Assembly (NCBI GenBank): GCA_020633495.1
Contig: JACKDR010000009.1
Location: forward strand, 186,001 to 250,000
Direction of reading: 5' to 3'
Origin: Kofleriaceae bacterium
GTDB lineage: Bacteria; Myxococcota_A; Polyangia; Haliangiales; Haliangiaceae
DNA: 64,000 nt
This document shows positions 26,501 through 37,564 of the stretch, one piece after another. A program made the position numbers and the translations under genes. Position 1 is the stretch's first letter. Every line of letters starts with the position of its first letter. The notes beneath the pieces are model-generated. The model saw nothing but the letters and a program-made list of their open reading frames with translations. It did no database searches and was not told the DNA's origin.

Positions 26501-28279
26501 ATGCACCGCTACCGCACCCACACCTGTGGCGCGCTGCGCCACGGCGACCTGGACGCGTCGGTCCGGCTGTCCGGCTGGGTCCACCGCAAGCGCGACCTCG
26601 GCAACCTGCTGTTCGTCGACCTGCGCGACCACCACGGCCACACCCAGCTGGTCGTCGAGCGCGACCACGCCGCGTTCGCCGCGCTCGAGGCGGTCCGCGT
26701 CGAGTCGACGATCTGCGTCGACGGTCGGGTCGTCGCCCGCGCCCCGGATCAGATCAACGCCGCGATGCCGACCGGCGAGGTCGAGGTCGCGGTCACCGCG
26801 GTCGAGGTGCTCGGCGCGTGCGACGTCCTGCCCATGCAGGTCGCCGGCACCCAGGAGTACCCGGAGGAGATCCGGCTGCGCCACCGCTACCTCGACCTGC
26901 GCCGCGAGCGAGTCCACCAGAACATCGTCCTGCGCTCGCGCGTGATCGCGTCGCTGCGACGCCGCATGATCGAGCAGGGCTTCCTCGAGATCCAGACCCC
27001 GATCCTCACCGCCAGCTCGCCCGAGGGCGCGCGCGACTACCTGGTGCCCAGCCGCGTCCACCCGGGCAAGTTCTACGCGCTGCCGCAGGCGCCGCAGATC
27101 TTCAAGCAGCTGCTGATGGTGTCGGGCTTCGATCGCTACTTCCAGATCGCGCCGTGCTTCCGCGACGAGGACGCCCGCGCCGACCGCTCGCCGGGCGAGT
27201 TCTACCAGCTCGACGTCGAGCTGGCCTACGTCACCCAGGACGACGTCTTCGCCGCGATCGAGCCGGTCCTGCACGGCGTCTTCGAGGAGCTGTCGCCCGC
27301 GACCACGCGGGTCACCGCGCCGCCGTTCCCGCGCATCACCTACCACGACGCGATGCGCCGCTTCGGCACCGACAAGCCCGACCTGCGCAACCCGCTCGAG
27401 ATGATCGACGCCACCGCGCACTTCGCCGGCGGCGGCTTCCGCACCTTCGCCAGCGCGATCGCCGGCGGCGCCGAGGTGCGCGCGCTGCGCGTGCCGGGCG
27501 TCGCGACCCGCCCGCGCAGCTTCTTCGACGGCGTCGTCGAGCACGCCCGGCGCGCCGGCGCGGCCGGCCTCGCCTACGTCGTCCTCGCCGAGCCGCCGAA
27601 GGGGCCGCTCGCCAAGTTCCTCGACGCCACGCAGCTCGCCGCGCTCGCCGCCGCGTGCGGCGCCGGCCCCGGCGACGCCATCGCGTGCCTGTGCGACACG
27701 CTGGCCGTGCTGGCGCGCGCCGGCCACGCCGTGCGCACCTGGCTCGGCGAGCAGCTCGGCCTGATCGAGCCCGACACGTTCCGCATGTGCTGGATCGTCG
27801 ACTTCCCGATGTTCGAGCGCGATCCCGACACCGGCGCGATCGGCTTCTCGCACAACCCGTTCTCGATGCCGCAGGGCGGCCTCGACGCGCTGCGCACCCA
27901 GGATCCGCTCGACGTCCGCGCGTTCCAGTACGACATCGTCTGCAACGGCGTCGAGCTGTCGAGCGGCGCGATCCGCAACCACCGCCCCGACGTCATGCTC
28001 GCCGCGTTCGCGATCGCCGGCCACGACGAGGCGTCGGTGCGCGAGCGCTTCAGCGGCCTGTTCAACGCGTTCCGCTACGGCGCGCCGCCGCACGGCGGCC
28101 TGGCGCCCGGCGTCGATCGCATGGTCATGCTGCTGGCCGGCGAGGCCAACATCCGCGAGGTGATCGCGTTCCCGATGGCGCAGAACGCCCAGGACCTGAT
28201 GATGAACGCGCCGGCGGAGGTCTCCGAGCGCCAGCTGCGCGAGCTGCACCTGACCCTGCGCGAGCCGCCGGCGCGGTGA
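26501..28279 (+). CDS. aspS: aspartyl-tRNA synthetase
   Basis: A 592-residue class II synthetase that charges tRNA-Asp (or tRNA-Asp/Asn if non-discriminating). The N-terminal OB-fold anticodon domain reads LRHGDLDASVRLSGWVHRKRDLGNLLFVDLRDHHGHTQLVV. Catalytic parts are EIQTPILTASSPEGARDYLVPSR, FKQLLMVSGFDRYFQIAPCFRDEDARADRSPGEFYQLD (motif 2), and LAPGVDRMVMLLAGEANIREVIAFP (motif 3). The bacterial GAD insertion (about residues 285-420) is present, so this is the bacterial-type enzyme. The length is normal. Confidence 0.96.
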   Translation: MHRYRTHTCGALRHGDLDASVRLSGWVHRKRDLGNLLFVDLRDHHGHTQLVVERDHAAFAALEAVRVESTICVDGRVVARAPDQINAAMPTGEVEVAVTAVEVLGACDVLPMQVAGTQEYPEEIRLRHRYLDLRRERVHQNIVLRSRVIASLRRRMIEQGFLEIQTPILTASSPEGARDYLVPSRVHPGKFYALPQAPQIFKQLLMVSGFDRYFQIAPCFRDEDARADRSPGEFYQLDVELAYVTQDDVFAAIEPVLHGVFEELSPATTRVTAPPFPRITYHDAMRRFGTDKPDLRNPLEMIDATAHFAGGGFRTFASAIAGGAEVRALRVPGVATRPRSFFDGVVEHARRAGAAGLAYVVLAEPPKGPLAKFLDATQLAALAAACGAGPGDAIACLCDTLAVLARAGHAVRTWLGEQLGLIEPDTFRMCWIVDFPMFERDPDTGAIGFSHNPFSMPQGGLDALRTQDPLDVRAFQYDIVCNGVELSSGAIRNHRPDVMLAAFAIAGHDEASVRERFSGLFNAFRYGAPPHGGLAPGVDRMVMLLAGEANIREVIAFPMAQNAQDLMMNAPAEVSERQLRELHLTLREPPAR

Positions 28280-28446
28280 GCAATCGGCGGACGAGCCCGA
28301 CCGCGGCCGCCCGCCCGGACCGCGACGTCGCGGCCGCGCCACGGGCGTCGCGGCCACGCCACAGCCGGCGCCGCGACGCCCACGCGGTTTCCGATGGTTA
28401 GGTCGGGTCGGCCGTGGGAACCCCGCTTGCACCCGTCACCACCGTG

Positions 28447-29322
28447 ATGTCGCGGCGATCGCTGTTCGTGATGGTGGCCACGCTGGTTGCCGCCCTGGCC
28501 TCGGGCGCCGGTTGCCACCGGCTCGACTGCTTCGACGACGGCCCGCTCGAGGCCCGCTACCACGACGGCGAGGCCGCCGCCGAGCGCCAGAACCAGGCCG
28601 ACCTCGAGCGTGGCCGCGCCGACGGCCTCGCCCTGACCCGCGCCGACGGGGACAGCGACGGCTACGGCGACGGCTACCGCGACGGCTTCGACGCCGCCTA
28701 CGCCGGCGGCTGGAGCGACGGCTACGCGGCCGGCTACGGCGACGGCGGCGCCGGCACCGGCGCGTGCGACGCCGGCTACGCCGACGGCTGGGACGGCGGC
28801 TACGCCGACGGCTGGAACGACGCCGCCGACGCCGGCTACGCCGACGGCTGGGATAGCGGCTACAGCGACGGCTGGTACGACGGCGACGCGACGTGCGCCA
28901 GCGACGCCACCAAGCCGCGCCGGCGCACCGACGCACCCGCCGAGGCCAGCGGCGACGCGCCCGATCCCGAGGATCTGCAGGCCTGCTACGACCGTGGCTG
29001 GAGCGCCGGCCGCGACGCCAGCGCCTACCTGCGCGGCGTCGAGCTCGGCAAGCGCGACAACCCCGACTACCAGGCCGGCTACCAGAGCGCCTACCCGCGC
29101 GGCTGGGACGCCGGCGCCGCCGCCGGCGATCAGGCCGGCCTCGACGACGGCTACGCGGCCGGCTGGAACGACGGCTACGACGACGCCTACGCCGCGTGCT
29201 GGAGCGGCGGCTACGACGACGGCTACGGGCCGGGCTACGACGACGGCTACGGCCCCGGCTGGGACGACGGCTACGGCGACGGCTACGACAGCGGCTACAG
29301 CGACGGCGCCAGCTGCTCGTAG
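28447..29322 (+). CDS. DGY/DGW-repeat lipoprotein
   Basis: A 291-residue predicted lipoprotein; the ATG at 28447 (MSRRSLFVMVATLVAALASGAGCHRLDC) is chosen because it opens a lipobox signal, though an upstream GTG at 28414 is in frame. The mature protein is almost entirely short Asp-Gly-Tyr/Trp units (SDGYGDGYRDGFD, YADGWDGGYADGWND, DDGYGPGYDDGYGPGW) in two blocks. The blocks are separated by a charged segment (TKPRRRTDAPAEASGDAPDPEDLQACYDRG). Spacing of Tyr/Trp is mostly four residues. It is very acidic and aromatic, plausibly a surface or metal-binding sticky protein. No known domain is recognised. Confidence 0.75.
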   Translation: MSRRSLFVMVATLVAALASGAGCHRLDCFDDGPLEARYHDGEAAAERQNQADLERGRADGLALTRADGDSDGYGDGYRDGFDAAYAGGWSDGYAAGYGDGGAGTGACDAGYADGWDGGYADGWNDAADAGYADGWDSGYSDGWYDGDATCASDATKPRRRTDAPAEASGDAPDPEDLQACYDRGWSAGRDASAYLRGVELGKRDNPDYQAGYQSAYPRGWDAGAAAGDQAGLDDGYAAGWNDGYDDAYAACWSGGYDDGYGPGYDDGYGPGWDDGYGDGYDSGYSDGASCS

Positions 29323-29370
29323 CGCGCGGTCGCCGCGCCGCGTGCGCGGGTGCGGCCCGCCAGTCCGGAC

Positions 29371-29861
29371 GACCGACGTCTCCGAGACCACGGTCGGCCC
29401 AGATCCGGACGACCGACATCTCCGAGACCACGGTCGGCCGTCTCCGAGACCGCGGTCGGCCCAGATCCGGACGACCGACGTCTCCGAGACCACGGTCGAC
29501 CGTCTCCGAGACCACGATCAGCCCAGATCCGGACGACCGACGTCTCCGAGACCACGGTCGACCGTCTCCGAGACCGCGGTCGACCCAGATCCGGATGACC
29601 GACGTCTTCGAGACCACGGTCGGCCCAGATCCGGACGACCGACGTCTCCGAGACCGCGGTCGACCCAGATCCGGATGACCGACGTCTTCGAGACCACGGT
29701 CGGCCGAGATCCGGACGACCGACGTCTCCGAGACCACGGTCGGCCGAGATCCGGACGACCGACGTCTCCGGGACCACGGTCGGCCCGGATCCGGACGACC
29801 GACGTCTCCGAGACCACGGTCGGCCCAGATCCGGACGACCGACGTCTCCGAGACCACGGTC
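29371..29861. repeat. REP/BIME-like palindrome array 4 (40-bp period)
   Basis: Eleven full copies of the 25-bp palindrome plus three shortened 22-bp copies. The core is GACCGACGTCTC, central C, GAGACCACGGTC, with a C in place of the central T. Seven copies start every 40 bp at 29597, 29637, 29677, 29717, 29757, 29797 and 29837, with a 15-bp linker GGCCCAGATCCGGAC. Earlier copies start at 29371, 29411, 29473 and 29535; 22-bp forms lacking three left-arm bases abut them at 29436, 29498 and 29560. It fills the gap between two convergent genes (stops at 29322 and 29933). Confidence 0.92.
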
Positions 29862-29932
29862 GGGGCCGCGAGCGCCGCACCGGGCCAGCGGCGTGAGCTG
29901 CCGCAAGCCCACCGGGACCAAACGTCGCGTCG

Positions 29933-30439
29933 CTACTCGACCCGCAGGGCGTAGTCGATCTGCGCGCAGTCCTCGGGCGCGGCCTGCACGTGGAGCGCCC
30001 AGCGCCCACCGCGCGGCGCCATGTCGCCGGCGTCGGCGACCTCGGCCGCGACCGGGATCTCGCCGGTGCGCCGGGTCGAGCCATCGTCGGGCTCGAGCGG
30101 CAGCGGGTTGCCGGTCACCCACGCGCCGCCCGGCTCGTGCCACGCCCAGCCCCAGTTGCCGCACGCGCCGGGCGCCGCGTCGCCTTCGATGACGAACGTC
30201 AGACGATCGCCGCCATCGAGATCGATCAGGTAGACCTGATCGTCGCCGCCGTGCAGGACCGCCTCGAGGCGCTCGCCGCGGTGGATCACGCGCGAGCCGA
30301 CCGGCTCGCTCGGCGCGGTCGCGCGATCGGGGCCAGCGGCGCCTGCGCCACCGGCGCCGCCTCCCGGGCAGGCAGAGGTCGAGAGGACGAGGGCGGCCAC
30401 GGCCGCCCCCCGGGACAGGAGGCCAGGGATGTGCGTCAT
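29933..30439 (-). CDS. small lipoprotein, pre-peptidase C-terminal-like
   Basis: A 168-residue predicted lipoprotein from the ATG at 30439 (MTHIPGLLSRGAAVAALVLSTSACPGG). The lipobox Cys is followed by a Gly/Ala-rich linker. The mature domain (GERLEAVLHGGDDQVYLIDLDGGDRLTFVIEGDAAPGACGNWGWAWHEPGG... GRWALHVQAAPEDCAQIDYALRVE) resembles a pre-peptidase C-terminal/beta-sandwich fold. It carries two Cys that could form a disulfide. It sits just downstream of the kinase gene (30484-33204) on the same strand, so the two may be co-transcribed. No catalytic residues. Confidence 0.7.
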   Translation of the reverse strand: MTHIPGLLSRGAAVAALVLSTSACPGGGAGGAGAAGPDRATAPSEPVGSRVIHRGERLEAVLHGGDDQVYLIDLDGGDRLTFVIEGDAAPGACGNWGWAWHEPGGAWVTGNPLPLEPDDGSTRRTGEIPVAAEVADAGDMAPRGGRWALHVQAAPEDCAQIDYALRVE

Positions 30440-30483
30440 ACCCCTCGATGACGGCGACGCGGCCGCTCGTTGCACGGAGATCG

Positions 30484-33204
<2,721 letters not shown>

Positions 33205-33220
33205 GGCAGTATAGAGCCAG

Positions 33221-34009
33221 GTGGCGGCCCCCGACAGCTTCGAACACGCGCTCGCGGCGGCGCGGGTGGCGCTGCCCGACGTCGAGGTCGCCGACGCCGC
33301 CATCCGCGCCGCGCTCGACGCCCGGGGCGGCGCGCTCGCCCACGTCGCCGATCTGCTGCTCGCGCTCGGCTGCGCCGCCGGCCAGGCCGCGGCGGTGCGC
33401 CGCTTCGACGACCTCCACGTCGCCCGGATCGCCAGCTGGCTGGCGCCGATCGAGCGCGACGCCGCGGTGATCGACGAGGTCCGCCAGCGGGTCCGCACCC
33501 GGGCGCTGGTCGGCGACGCCGACCGCGCGCCGCGCATCGCCGACTACTCGGCGCGCGGCCCGCTGGGCGCGTGGGTGCGCGTGATCGCGCTGCGCGAGCA
33601 CGCCAACATCCACCGCGACGCCGCCCGCGATCCGGCCGGCGACGGCGACGACGCCCTGGTCGAGCGCGCCACCGCCGCCGAGCCCAGCCCCGAGCTGGCG
33701 GCGCTGCGCGGCCGGTACCTGCCGCTGATGAGCGACGCGGTGCGCGCGGCGCTGCGGGCGCTGCCGCCGCGCGACCGCACGCTGATGCGGCTGGCCTACG
33801 TCGACGGCCTGGCGCTCGACGCGATCGGCCGCATGTACGCGGTCAACAAGAGCACGGTCAGCCGCTGGCTGGCCGGCGCGCGCGCCCAGGTCGTGGCCGC
33901 GACCATCGCCCACGTCCGCGCCGAGCTGCACGCCAGCGAGGCCGAGGCCGAGAGCCTGCTCGGCCTGGTGCGGTCGTCGCTGGAGCTCAGCCTGCCCGGC
34001 CTGCTGTGA
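33221..34009 (+). CDS. sigma-70-like transcription factor, kinase-associated
   Basis: A 262-residue protein, GTG start at 33221, with no signal peptide. The C-terminal part reads LRALPPRDRTLMRLAYVDGLALDAIGRMYAVNKSTVSRWLAGARAQVVAAT, a good sigma region 4 HTH. The middle part (ARGPLGAWVRVIALREHANIHRD) corresponds to a divergent region 2. Proteins of this layout are encoded next to zf-HC2/Ser-Thr kinases in myxobacteria. The 16-bp divergent gap to the kinase gene implies overlapping promoters. It probably drives transcription when released from, or modified by, the kinase. That is inference. Confidence 0.78.
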   Translation: MAAPDSFEHALAAARVALPDVEVADAAIRAALDARGGALAHVADLLLALGCAAGQAAAVRRFDDLHVARIASWLAPIERDAAVIDEVRQRVRTRALVGDADRAPRIADYSARGPLGAWVRVIALREHANIHRDAARDPAGDGDDALVERATAAEPSPELAALRGRYLPLMSDAVRAALRALPPRDRTLMRLAYVDGLALDAIGRMYAVNKSTVSRWLAGARAQVVAATIAHVRAELHASEAEAESLLGLVRSSLELSLPGLL

Positions 34010-34066
34010 ACCCGCGGGGTTGCACGTCGGCGTGCAACGGCGCCGCGTTCCGCCGTCATCCCGGAG

Positions 34067-36175
34067 ATGACCCGTGCTCGCCTCGTCCCCCCGCGGTGGC
34101 TCGCGCTGCCGCTCGCCACCCTCCTGCTCGCCGTCCAGGTCGTCGCCTGCGGCGGTGACGACGCCGCCGCGCCCGACGGCGGCGGCGGCCCGGACGGCGC
34201 CGGCACCTACGTCGGCGTGCTCGTCGGTGACGACGGCAGCGAGGCGGTCATCGACCTCGTCGTCGGCGCGGCCGCGGCGCCGGCGGCGCCACGCGACGCC
34301 GCGCTGCCGGTGACCGGCACGGCGCGGTTCCGGACCACCTGGGGCGAGGTCGCGATCACCGGGACCTACGACCCACGCACCGGGCACCTCGCCGCCACCG
34401 TCGCCGGCCCCGCGCTGACGATCGACGCCACCTTCGACGGCGCGACGATCTCCGCGCACGTCAGCAGCGGCGGCGTCGCCTGGACGCTCGATCTGGTGCC
34501 CGGCACCAGCGCGCTGGTCGACGTCTACTGCGGCTCGTTCACCGGCTCGCGCAGCGGGCGGTGGACGGTGCTGGTGTCGCCGCCGCTCGGCGTCGCCGGC
34601 GGCGCCTACGCCGCGCTCGACCAGGGCGGCGCCGCGCTCGGCGGCGTCCTCGGCGGCACCGTGACCGCCGACGTCGTCGACCTCACCCTGAGCCCGGCCG
34701 GCGCCGCGACCGGGACCCTCGGCGGCGACACCCTCGGCGGCACGTGGACCGCGCCCGGCGGCCTCGCCGGCACGTTCGCCGGCTCGACCGCGCAGTGTCC
34801 GACCGGCACGACGCCGACCGGCGAGGTCACCGGCATCACGGCGACCGCGACCCCGACGACGATCGCCAGCGGCGAGACCAGCGCGCTGACCGCGCAGGTC
34901 ACCGGCACCGGCGCCTTCGACGACCAGGTGACCTGGGTGATCACCAGCGGCGGCGGCACGCTGGCGCTCGACGGCGGCGGCGCCACGTACACCGCCCCGG
35001 TGGTGACCGCGACGACCGTCGCGCGGCTGACCGCGAGCGCGGTCGGCGATCCGACGATCACCGCGACGGTGACGATCACGGTGACGCCGCCGGGCGCCAC
35101 CGCCCAGGGGCCGCTGGCCACCGTCGCGATCGGCAGCGCGGCGCTGCTGGTGCGCACCGACGGCACGCTGTGGGCGTGGGGCAGCAACCAGTTCGGCCAG
35201 CTCGGCACCGGCGACACCACCGATCACTGGGACGCCGCGGTGCCGGTGGGCGTCGCCACCGACTGGGCGGCGGTCGCCGCCGGCAACTACTTCAGCCTCG
35301 CGCTCAAGACCGACGGCACGGTGTGGGCGTGGGGCCTCGACCAGGACGGCGAGCTCGGCGGCGCCGGCGCCGGCGTCGTCACCGCGCCGACCCAGATCCC
35401 CGGCCTGACCGACGTCGTGTCGATCGGCGCCGGCGAGTACCACGCCCTCGCGGTCAGGCGCGACGGCACGCTGTGGGCGTGGGGCGCCAACGGCAGCGGT
35501 CAGTGCGGCGTCGCCGGCGTCGCCGCGGTCCATACCCCGACCCAGGTCGCCGGCGTCGTCGACGTCATCGCCGCCGACGGCGGCCACGCCCACACCGTGG
35601 CGTTCGCCCGCGACGCGGTCGCCGGCGCCAAGGTCTGGACCTTCGGCGACAACGGCCACGGCGAGCTGGGCGACGCCACCACCACGCCGAGCGCAACGCC
35701 GCGGCTGGTCGCCGCGCTCGCCAACGTCACCGCGGTCGCCGCCGGCTATCAGGTGTCGACCGCGCTCGCCGCGGGCGACGTCTACACCTGGGGCAGCAAC
35801 GACAACTTCATGCTCGGCGACGCGGCGCTGCCGCCGGGCGGCACCCACGTCGTGCCGTTCGCCACCGGCGTACAGGGCGCGTCGTCGGTGACCGTGACCT
35901 CGTACGAGACGATCGCCGCCGCCGGCGCGACCGTCGAGGGCGCCGGCGCCAACCTCTTCGGCTTGCTCGGCGCCCCGTCCGGCGCGCACGCCGCGTTCGC
36001 CGCGCTCGGCAACGTCACCGGGCCGACCCGGGTCGTGGCGTCGGAGTCATCGCTGCTGCTGCTGCTGCAAGGCGGCGACGGCACGGTCCGGTGGCTCGGC
36101 ACCAGCCCGACCGTGAGCGCGACGACCCCGACGCTCCTGCTGACCGACGTGCGGGCGCCCACCGACGCGCCGTGA
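34067..36175 (+). CDS. RCC1-repeat lipoprotein
   Basis: A 702-residue surface lipoprotein with signal WLALPLATLLLAVQVVACGGDD. Residues of about 45-245 form a Gly/Thr-rich beta domain, then an Ig-like (Big-type) segment (ITATATPTTIASGETSALTAQVTGTG...). From about residue 345 onward RCC1-like blades recur: LLVRTDGTLWAWGSNQFGQLGTGD, LALKTDGTVWAWGLDQDGELGGAG, LAVRRDGTLWAWGANGSGQCG, VWTFGDNGHGELGDA, VYTWGSNDNFMLGDA. These would fold as a seven-bladed propeller for protein binding. Its stop codon directly abuts the convergent stop of the regulator gene at 36176, with no spacer. Confidence 0.85.
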   Translation: MTRARLVPPRWLALPLATLLLAVQVVACGGDDAAAPDGGGGPDGAGTYVGVLVGDDGSEAVIDLVVGAAAAPAAPRDAALPVTGTARFRTTWGEVAITGTYDPRTGHLAATVAGPALTIDATFDGATISAHVSSGGVAWTLDLVPGTSALVDVYCGSFTGSRSGRWTVLVSPPLGVAGGAYAALDQGGAALGGVLGGTVTADVVDLTLSPAGAATGTLGGDTLGGTWTAPGGLAGTFAGSTAQCPTGTTPTGEVTGITATATPTTIASGETSALTAQVTGTGAFDDQVTWVITSGGGTLALDGGGATYTAPVVTATTVARLTASAVGDPTITATVTITVTPPGATAQGPLATVAIGSAALLVRTDGTLWAWGSNQFGQLGTGDTTDHWDAAVPVGVATDWAAVAAGNYFSLALKTDGTVWAWGLDQDGELGGAGAGVVTAPTQIPGLTDVVSIGAGEYHALAVRRDGTLWAWGANGSGQCGVAGVAAVHTPTQVAGVVDVIAADGGHAHTVAFARDAVAGAKVWTFGDNGHGELGDATTTPSATPRLVAALANVTAVAAGYQVSTALAAGDVYTWGSNDNFMLGDAALPPGGTHVVPFATGVQGASSVTVTSYETIAAAGATVEGAGANLFGLLGAPSGAHAAFAALGNVTGPTRVVASESSLLLLLQGGDGTVRWLGTSPTVSATTPTLLLTDVRAPTDAP

Positions 36176-37564
36176 TCAGCCCCGGAAGCTGGCCAGGTCG
36201 ATGTCGAAGCGGCGGCACCAGCGCCGGATCTGCACCGGCGCCTTGCCCAGCGCGCGCCCGGCGGCGGCGACGTTGCCGTGCGACGCCCGCAGCAGCTCGA
36301 TCAGGCGCTCGCGCAGCGCGCGATCCTCGGGGCGCAGCGCGTCGTCGGCGGCCACCGGGACGTGGTCGCGGATGGCCTCGGGCAGGTGCTCGAGCCGGAC
36401 CTCGCGGCCGCCGGCGAGCACCACCGCGGCGCGCAGCGCCTGCTCGAGCTCGCGGACGTTGAGCGGGTACGGGTACGCCAGCAGCGCGCGCGCCGCGGCG
36501 CGGTGGAAGGTCACCACGCCGGCGTCGTCGAGGCGCGGCAGGATCGCCGCGACCAGCGCGCCGACGTCCTCGCGGCGGTCGCGCAGCGGCGGCAGCGCGA
36601 CCTGGAAGCCGGCCAGCCGGGCGTAGAGATCCTCGCGGAAGCGGCCGGCGACGATCCGCGCCGGCAGATCCTGGTGGGTCGCGGCGACGACGCGGACGTC
36701 GACGCGCAGCGCGTCGGCGGCGCCGATGGGCCGGACCTCGCCCTCCTGCAGCACCCGCAGCAGCGCCACCTGCGACTCCTCGGGCAGCTCGGCGATCTCG
36801 TCGAGGAACAGCGTGCCGCCGTCGGCGCGGCGGACCAGGCCCTCGCGATCGTCCCTGGCCCCGGAGAACGCGCCCCGGCGGTAGCCGAACAGCTCGCTCT
36901 CGATCAGCGCGCGCGGCAGCGCGCCGCAGTTGACCGGCACGAAGCCGCCGCGGCGCCCCGACAGCTCGTGGACCGCGCGGGCGATCAGCTCCTTGCCGGT
37001 CCCGGTCTCGCCGCGCACCAGCACCGGCACCGTCGACGGCGCGATGCGGCCCAGGTCGGCGAGCTGGCGCTCGAGCCCCAGGCTCACGGTGCGGAACGCC
37101 GCGGGCGAGGCGTCGCCGATCAGGTCGCGGTCGCCGCGGTCGCCGCCGGGCGCGCCCTCCTCGCGAAAGACCAGCAGCGTCGCGCCCAGCTCGACGACGT
37201 CGCCGTCGCCGAGCGTGACCCGCGACGCCGGCACGCCGCCGACGAAGGTGCCGTTCTTCGAGCCCAGGTCCGACAGCTCCCAGCCGCCGGGGCCGTGGAC
37301 GACGCGGGCGTGGCGCCGCGACAGCTCGTGATCGGCGAGCGTGAGGTCGACGCGCCGGCCGGTGCGGGTCACGGCGCGGGCCGCGCCGCGACCGATCACC
37401 AGCTCGTCGGCGCCGGCCAGCGACACCCGCAGCGCGGCGGCCCGCGGATCGCGACACGCCATCGCGACCACCAGACGGGGCGCCTCGGCGTTGGCGTCGA
37501 CGCCGCCGTCGCCGGCGTCGCTGCGGCTCACCGTCTGGGTCAGATCGCCGGACGCCCCGGTCAC
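36176..37564 (-). CDS. FHA-domain sigma-54-dependent activator of the lanthipeptide operon
   Basis: A 462-residue activator, last gene of the lan operon; its GTG start at 37564 overlaps the preceding stop by 4 nt. The N-terminal FHA domain (about 45-125: IGRG, LSRRHARVV, LGSKNGTFVGG) would bind phosphothreonine. The AAA+ domain follows, with Walker A RGETGTGKE, the sigma54-contact loop GAFSGA (Ser where GAFTGA has Thr), Walker B GGTLFLDEIAEL and VNVREL-like LNVRELEQAL. The C-terminal HTH is NVAAAGRALGKAPVQIRRWCRRF. There is no receiver domain, so input is probably through Ser/Thr phosphorylation; two Ser/Thr kinases are encoded nearby. Confidence 0.9.
   Translation of the reverse strand: MTGASGDLTQTVSRSDAGDGGVDANAEAPRLVVAMACRDPRAAALRVSLAGADELVIGRGAARAVTRTGRRVDLTLADHELSRRHARVVHGPGGWELSDLGSKNGTFVGGVPASRVTLGDGDVVELGATLLVFREEGAPGGDRGDRDLIGDASPAAFRTVSLGLERQLADLGRIAPSTVPVLVRGETGTGKELIARAVHELSGRRGGFVPVNCGALPRALIESELFGYRRGAFSGARDDREGLVRRADGGTLFLDEIAELPEESQVALLRVLQEGEVRPIGAADALRVDVRVVAATHQDLPARIVAGRFREDLYARLAGFQVALPPLRDRREDVGALVAAILPRLDDAGVVTFHRAAARALLAYPYPLNVRELEQALRAAVVLAGGREVRLEHLPEAIRDHVPVAADDALRPEDRALRERLIELLRASHGNVAAAGRALGKAPVQIRRWCRRFDIDLASFRG

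Noticed and set aside
29371..29861. Proteins with VSETSV / RRRSSGSG peptide repeats on either strand
   Set aside because: The periods (37, 36 and 40 bp) are not multiples of three, so these frames only shift through the palindromes. They are long because the repeat lacks stops, not because they encode protein.
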